The translations under genes and the position numbers were made by a program. Below the pieces are notes generated by a model, which did no database searches, was not told where the DNA came from, and saw only the letters and a list, made by a program, of their open reading frames with translations. A stretch of 10,016 bases of DNA from NCBI GenBank assembly GCA_964602995.1, contig CAZRTM010000134.1:1-10016 (forward strand). Reading direction: 5' to 3'. The DNA is from JAAYYY01 sp964602995 (lineage in GTDB: Bacteria > Chloroflexota > Anaerolineae > Promineifilales > Promineifilaceae). Of the stretch, positions 6,884 to 10,016 are shown one piece after another. Positions within the stretch are counted from its first letter, which is position 1, and each line of letters begins with the position of its first letter.

Positions 6884-6906
6884 GCTGCAGAATTCAATTC
6901 TGCAGC
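6884..6906. promoter_or_regulatory. Perfect 23-base inverted repeat upstream of MFS gene
   Basis: Arms GCTGCAGAATT and AATTCTGCAGC (11 bases each) are separated by a single C. The one-base spacer suggests a protein-binding palindrome (operator) better than an RNA hairpin. No T-run follows, so it is a poor intrinsic terminator for the preceding gene. It lies 62 bases upstream of the -35 element. Confidence 0.5.
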
Positions 6907-6968
6907 ACAATTTATCACCCAAATATAAAATTCTCTAACCCCAAACTACTAATTATTAACACGAAACC

Positions 6969-6996
6969 TTGACAAATTACCATTAACGCTTATTAT
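6969..6996 (+). promoter_or_regulatory. Promoter of the MFS transporter gene
   Basis: A perfect -35 TTGACA (6969-6974) is followed after 16 bases by TATTAT (6991-6996, 5 of 6 to the -10 consensus). The surrounding 6900-7010 stretch is clearly more AT-rich than the rest of the window. Transcription would start near 7003, giving a leader of about 37 bases. The ATG at 7040 has AAGGG (7026-7030) nine bases upstream. This is the strongest promoter match in the window. Confidence 0.7.
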
Positions 6997-7039
6997 CTTG
7001 CTATAAGACCAGCCGGGCTGACGTTAAGGGTACTCAAAC

Positions 7040-8293
7040 ATGGATGAAAAACGAGCATTAAGACAGTTCTTTGTAATCTGGACCGGGCAGGCTCTCTCGT
7101 TGTTGGGCAGTAGGCTGGTGCAGTTTGCGCTGATCTGGTGGCTGACGAAGACAACAGAGTCAGCGACGGTGCTGGCCATGGCCTCATTGGTCGGGTTGTT
7201 GCCACAGGTGGTGCTGGGACCTTTCGTGGGCGTGCTGGTTGACCGCTGGCGGCGACGCTGGGTAATGTTTGGCGCCGATGGGCTGGTGGCGCTCGCAACA
7301 CTGATTCTGGCGGTACTGTTCTGGCAAGGCATCGCGCAGGTGTGGCACGTCTTTGTCATCCTTTTCGCGCGCGCGGTGGCTGGTAGTTTCCACTGGCCGG
7401 CAATGCAAGCCTCGACAACCCTGATGGTGCCCGAACGACTCCTCACACGCATCCAGGGGCTGAACCAGACGCTGCAGGGCGGGCTAAACATTGCCGCTGC
7501 ACCGCTGGGCGCCCTATTGCTGGAAATAAGCACGATGCAAGGCATCCTGGCCATCGATATAGTAACGGCACTAACAGCAATGCTGCCCCTACTCTTCATT
7601 GCCATTCCGCAACCGGAGCGCGAGGAAAAAGAGGCAGGCCAGATTGCCTCGTTCTGGAACGAGCTAGGCGACGGATTTCATTACGTGCGCCAGCGTCGCG
7701 GCCTTCGCATGTTGATTATGATTGCCGTAACCGTCAACTTCGTGCTGGTGCCCTGCTTTTCGCTGATGCCTATTCTGGTGACGAACCATTTTAGCGGTGA
7801 AGCGGTGCAACTGGCCTGGATGCAGGCGTTGTCCGGCGCGGGCATCGTCGCCGGTGGCGCCTTGTTGGGCGCCTGGGGCGGGTTCCAGCGCAAGATTCTA
7901 ACCACGCAGACCGGTTTAGTAGGTATGGGATTGGCTGTACTGATCGTTGGCCTGACGCCATCGTCCATATTCTGGCTGGCGGTCGCCGCAATGTTCGGCG
8001 TCGGCCTCTCGACGGCGTTGGCCAATGGGCCGCTCGTAGCCATTATGCAAGCAACGGTCTCCCCAGAACTGCAAGGCCGCGTCTTTATGTTGCTGAATAG
8101 CATGGTGACGCTGGCCACGCCGCTGGGATTGACCATTGCCGGACCGGTCGCCGATTGGCTCGGTGTGCAGACCTGGTACCTTGCCGGCGGGCTGGTGACC
8201 GCCTTTGTTGGCATTTTCGGCTTCTTCAGCGCGGCACTGATGAGTATTGAGGATGGGCCGTCACAACCGATTGTGGAACGAGCGGCGGTTTGA
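7040..8293 (+). CDS. MFS efflux transporter, MefA/EntS-like (DHA3-type)
   Basis: A polytopic inner-membrane protein of 417 residues, close to the usual 400-420 of this group. Roughly twelve hydrophobic segments are visible, with a central hydrophilic loop near residues 190-205 (PQPEREEKEAGQ). The N-terminus FFVIWTGQALSLLGSRLVQFALIWWLT and the loop 2-3 motif GPFVGVLVDRWRRRWVM (MFS motif A, with D and R) are typical of proton-driven drug exporters such as Mef macrolide pumps and the EntS siderophore exporter. The segment SPELQGRVFMLLNSMVTLATPLG is also characteristic of that group. It is a single-gene unit with its own promoter and upstream palindromes, which suggests inducible control, but no regulator gene lies beside it. 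The exported substrate cannot be predicted. Confidence 0.9.
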   Translation: MDEKRALRQFFVIWTGQALSLLGSRLVQFALIWWLTKTTESATVLAMASLVGLLPQVVLGPFVGVLVDRWRRRWVMFGADGLVALATLILAVLFWQGIAQVWHVFVILFARAVAGSFHWPAMQASTTLMVPERLLTRIQGLNQTLQGGLNIAAAPLGALLLEISTMQGILAIDIVTALTAMLPLLFIAIPQPEREEKEAGQIASFWNELGDGFHYVRQRRGLRMLIMIAVTVNFVLVPCFSLMPILVTNHFSGEAVQLAWMQALSGAGIVAGGALLGAWGGFQRKILTTQTGLVGMGLAVLIVGLTPSSIFWLAVAAMFGVGLSTALANGPLVAIMQATVSPELQGRVFMLLNSMVTLATPLGLTIAGPVADWLGVQTWYLAGGLVTAFVGIFGFFSAALMSIEDGPSQPIVERAAV

Positions 8294-8298
8294 TGGCT

Positions 8299-8330
8299 GG
8301 TTAGTTGGATAGTTGGTTAGGAGGATTGGG
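8299..8330. repeat. Degenerate period-8 G/T-rich tandem repeat
   Basis: Successive octamers GGTTAGTT, GGATAGTT, GGTTAGGA and GGATTGGG show an 8-base period directly after the MFS stop codon. The tract begins with GATGGCTGG (8292-8300), the same 9-mer found in the period-8 tract upstream of purH (2549-2557). It has no coding potential. Confidence 0.6.
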
Positions 8331-8347
8331 GGGTTGATGTTTGGGAA

Positions 8348-8385
8348 GCAGCAGGCACTTCCGTGAAGATGGAAGTGCCTGCTGC
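8348..8385. terminator. Perfect 15-bp stem-loop, possible bidirectional terminator
   Basis: The arms GCAGCAGGCACTTCC (8348-8362) and GGAAGTGCCTGCTGC (8371-8385) pair perfectly around an 8-base loop (GTGAAGAT). The stem lies between the convergent MFS and ABC-exporter genes, where a shared terminator is expected. The T-tract is weak on both sides (GCTTT after the right arm on plus, CTTCCC on minus), so it may instead be an mRNA-protecting hairpin or part of the repeat cluster that follows. Confidence 0.5.
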
Positions 8386-8399
8386 GCTTTAGCAACTGC

Positions 8400-8479
8400 T
8401 GTAGCCGAGCTTTCCATAGCTCGCTGCGTGCCTCTTATACAGAAGTGCAGCCCGGCGCGGAATGGAATCCGCGGCTACA
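8400..8479. repeat. REP-doublet (REPIN/BIME)-like palindromic element
   Basis: Two inverted 24-base units, 8400-8423 and 8456-8479 (read on minus), share the head TGTAGCCG and the hairpin loop TTCCAT. Each forms a 6-bp stem: CGAGCT/AGCTCG in the first unit and CGCGGA/TCCGCG in the second. All six differences between the units fall in the stems and form three compensatory pairs. The GTAG at the stem base is the known hallmark of REP sequences mobilised by RAYT (TnpA-REP) proteins. The 32-base linker starts with CTGC and contains GCAG near its end, so it could also fold. The stop codon of the ABC-exporter gene lies in the right head. No RAYT gene is in the window. Confidence 0.6.
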
Positions 8480-10016
8480 TACTGGAAGTAGTTGGTTGTA
8501 ACTGTTGGCCGTCTCCGTCGACATAGGCTTGTTCCAGCTGCACGCGGAACTGCTGCGTGTAGAGGCGATAGTAGTGGCCGCGGTCGCGGATGAGCTGGGC
8601 ATGGGAGCCCATCTCCTTGATGCGCCCGTCTTCGATGACCAGAATGCGGTCGGCGCGTTTGATGGTGGAGAGGCGGTGGGCGATGACAAAGCTGGTGCGC
8701 CCTTCCATCAACGTGTCCATACCTTTCTGAATCAGCGCCTCTGTCAACGTATCCACCGCGCTGGTCGCCTCGTCCATGATGAAGATCTCCGGGTCGGCCA
8801 GCACAGCACGAGCCAGGCTGACCAACTGCTTCTGACCCACAGAGAGCAGGTTACCACCCTCCCCTACTTCCTCATCATAGCCATCGGGCAGCGTCATAAT
8901 GAAGTCGTGAGCGCCGGCCAGGCGCGCCGCCTCTTCCACTTCCTCATCGCTGGCTTCCAGACGACCGTAGCGGATGTTGACGCGAATGGTACCTGAGAAG
9001 AGGTGAGGCGTCTGCAGCACCATGCCAATGCGCGACTGGATGCTCTGCAGCGTGTATTCGGTGTAATCATGCCCCGCAATGCGGATCTGCCCGGCGCGCG
9101 GTTCGTAGAAGCGGCAGAGCAGGTTGACGATGGTCGACTTGCCGCCGCCGGTAGGCCCCACAAGGGCAATCGTTTCACCCCGGCGCACGTGCAGGTGGAA
9201 GTCGGTCAGCACCGGCTTGTCCTCTTCATAGTAGAAATCGACGTGGTCGAACACGATATCGCCGCTAAGCGTCTCTGGTTCCACAGCATCCGGCCGGTTA
9301 CGTACTTCGGGCACGGCGTCAATCAACGAGAAAACGCGCTCGGCCGAGGCAACCGCCTGCTGCATTTCAGCGTAGACGCGGGCCATTTCCTGGATGGGCC
9401 AGAGCATGAAGGTGATGTAGGAGAAGAACGCCTGGATACCACCGATAGTGATGCTTCCGGTCGTCGCTTCCAGACCGCCATACCAGACCACGGCGCCGAT
9501 GGCGAAAGCACTGATGAGCTGCACGGCGGGCAAGAAGAGCGCTGAGAGCCAGGCAGCGCGGTATCCAGCGCGGTACATATCGCCGGTCAGCACCTGGAAC
9601 TCCTCCAGGTTCTTTTCCTCACGCCCCAGCGCCTTGGTCACTTTCACGCCGGTGATGCTTTCATCGTAAGCGCCGGTAATCTTGGAGTTGATCTTACGCA
9701 CGTCGCGGTACTCGGTCAGAATGCGCTTCTTAAACTGCGCAGCAACCACGATGAGCACGGGGATGGCGGCGAAGACGATAAGCGCCAGGTTGGCGTTGAT
9801 ACGCATCATGAAGTACATGGCAGTGCCAATGTTCATGATGCCCCAGGTAATGTCCAGCATACCCCAGGTCACCAGCTCTGCGATGCGGTCGGTGTCGGAG
9901 GTGACGCGGGAGACGATCCAGCCTACCGGTGTGCGGTTGAAGTAACTGAGCGACAGGTCTTGCAGATGGCTGAACAGCTTGCCGCGCAGGTCATAACGCA
10001 CGCGCTCGCCCAGAAT
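8475..10016 (-). CDS. ABC exporter half-transporter (MsbA/multidrug-like, TMD-NBD fusion), N-terminus beyond right edge
   Basis: 513 residues are visible; the first two membrane helices lie outside the window. The first visible segment, ERVRYDLRGKLFSHLQDLSLSYFN, is the coupling-helix region of type IV ABC exporters. Membrane helices follow at about 47-71, 76-94, 156-179 and 190-208. The nucleotide-binding domain has Walker A GPTGGGKST (287-295), Q-loop Q335, signature LSVGQ (391-395), Walker B IFIMDE with catalytic E416, D-loop SAVD and switch H447, so it should be catalytically competent. LSVGQ in place of LSGGQ is a common variant. Such proteins work as homodimers or heterodimers and export lipids, peptides or drugs; a partner gene may lie upstream, beyond 10016. 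The in-frame GTG at 10001 is internal, because conserved residues precede it. The short tail QLQPTTSSM ends at a TAG inside the REP-like element. Confidence 0.92.
   Translation of the reverse strand: MLGERVRYDLRGKLFSHLQDLSLSYFNRTPVGWIVSRVTSDTDRIAELVTWGMLDITWGIMNIGTAMYFMMRINANLALIVFAAIPVLIVVAAQFKKRILTEYRDVRKINSKITGAYDESITGVKVTKALGREEKNLEEFQVLTGDMYRAGYRAAWLSALFLPAVQLISAFAIGAVVWYGGLEATTGSITIGGIQAFFSYITFMLWPIQEMARVYAEMQQAVASAERVFSLIDAVPEVRNRPDAVEPETLSGDIVFDHVDFYYEEDKPVLTDFHLHVRRGETIALVGPTGGGKSTIVNLLCRFYEPRAGQIRIAGHDYTEYTLQSIQSRIGMVLQTPHLFSGTIRVNIRYGRLEASDEEVEEAARLAGAHDFIMTLPDGYDEEVGEGGNLLSVGQKQLVSLARAVLADPEIFIMDEATSAVDTLTEALIQKGMDTLMEGRTSFVIAHRLSTIKRADRILVIEDGRIKEMGSHAQLIRDRGHYYRLYTQQFRVQLEQAYVDGDGQQLQPTTSSM

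Noticed and set aside
6884..6906. Cloning linker or vector remnant, because the palindrome contains CTGCAG twice and GAATTC
   Set aside because: No vector sequence flanks it, and it sits in a natural AT-rich promoter region; the restriction sites follow from the palindrome itself.
8341..8526. Plus-strand open frame of 61 codons between MFS and ABC genes
   Set aside because: It runs through a perfect hairpin and the REP-like element; the translation has no pattern beyond these repeats.
9003..9545. Plus-strand open frame of 180 codons opposite the ABC exporter
   Set aside because: It is antisense to a clear nucleotide-binding and membrane domain, with no independent start signals.
1..10016. 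CRISPR array, tRNA, rRNA, toxin-antitoxin pair, phage or transposase genes
   Set aside because: I read both strands and found no regularly spaced repeats, no tRNA-like cloverleaf and no recognisable genes of these classes.

Overview
This window is about 58-60% GC by eye. It looks like a draft bacterial genome or metagenome scaffold, because it contains two gaps of exactly 100 Ns. The gene style suggests a Chloroflexota-like bacterium: a lipoprotein thermonuclease fused to a lamin-tail domain, a zinc-ribbon protein beside a NatA-type ABC ATPase, and many short stand-alone operons. That placement is inference, since no rRNA or other phylogenetic marker is present.

Layout. (1) Positions 1-2459, minus strand: a probable four-gene operon read right to left. 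It encodes a stand-alone GyrI-like effector-binding protein, a zinc-ribbon protein, an ABC-2 type ATPase and the start of its permease, which runs off the left edge. The GyrI-like gene is interrupted by an N gap whose two flanks are the same 55 bases. Collapsing that overlap restores one intact frame of 161 codons, so the break is an assembly artefact. (2) 2460-2627: divergent promoter region with a period-8 G/T-rich repeat. (3) 2628-4196, plus strand: purH, the bifunctional enzyme for the last two steps of IMP synthesis. (4) 4259-5208, plus strand: a secreted lipoprotein nuclease with a lamin-tail domain, cut by the second gap. (5) 5309-5880, minus strand: an alpha/beta hydrolase missing its C-terminus in the same gap. 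(6) 6028-6812, plus strand: a cupin protein and a small membrane protein. (7) 6813-7039: an AT-rich regulatory region with three palindromes and a good sigma-70-type promoter. (8) 7040-8293, plus strand: a drug-efflux-type MFS transporter. (9) 8294-8474: no gene, but a period-8 repeat, a perfect 15-bp hairpin and a REP-doublet (REPIN)-like element. (10) 8475-10016, minus strand: an ABC exporter half-transporter whose N-terminus lies beyond the right edge and whose stop codon lies inside the REP-like element.

The genes are mostly housekeeping and transport functions and do not form one defined accessory system. I see no defence system, CRISPR array, tRNA, rRNA or transposase. The most interesting non-coding signal is the 80-bp element at 8400-8479. 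It has two inverted 24-nt units with a GTAG-type head, identical hairpin loops and three fully compensatory stem changes. The second is the palindrome cluster upstream of the MFS gene.
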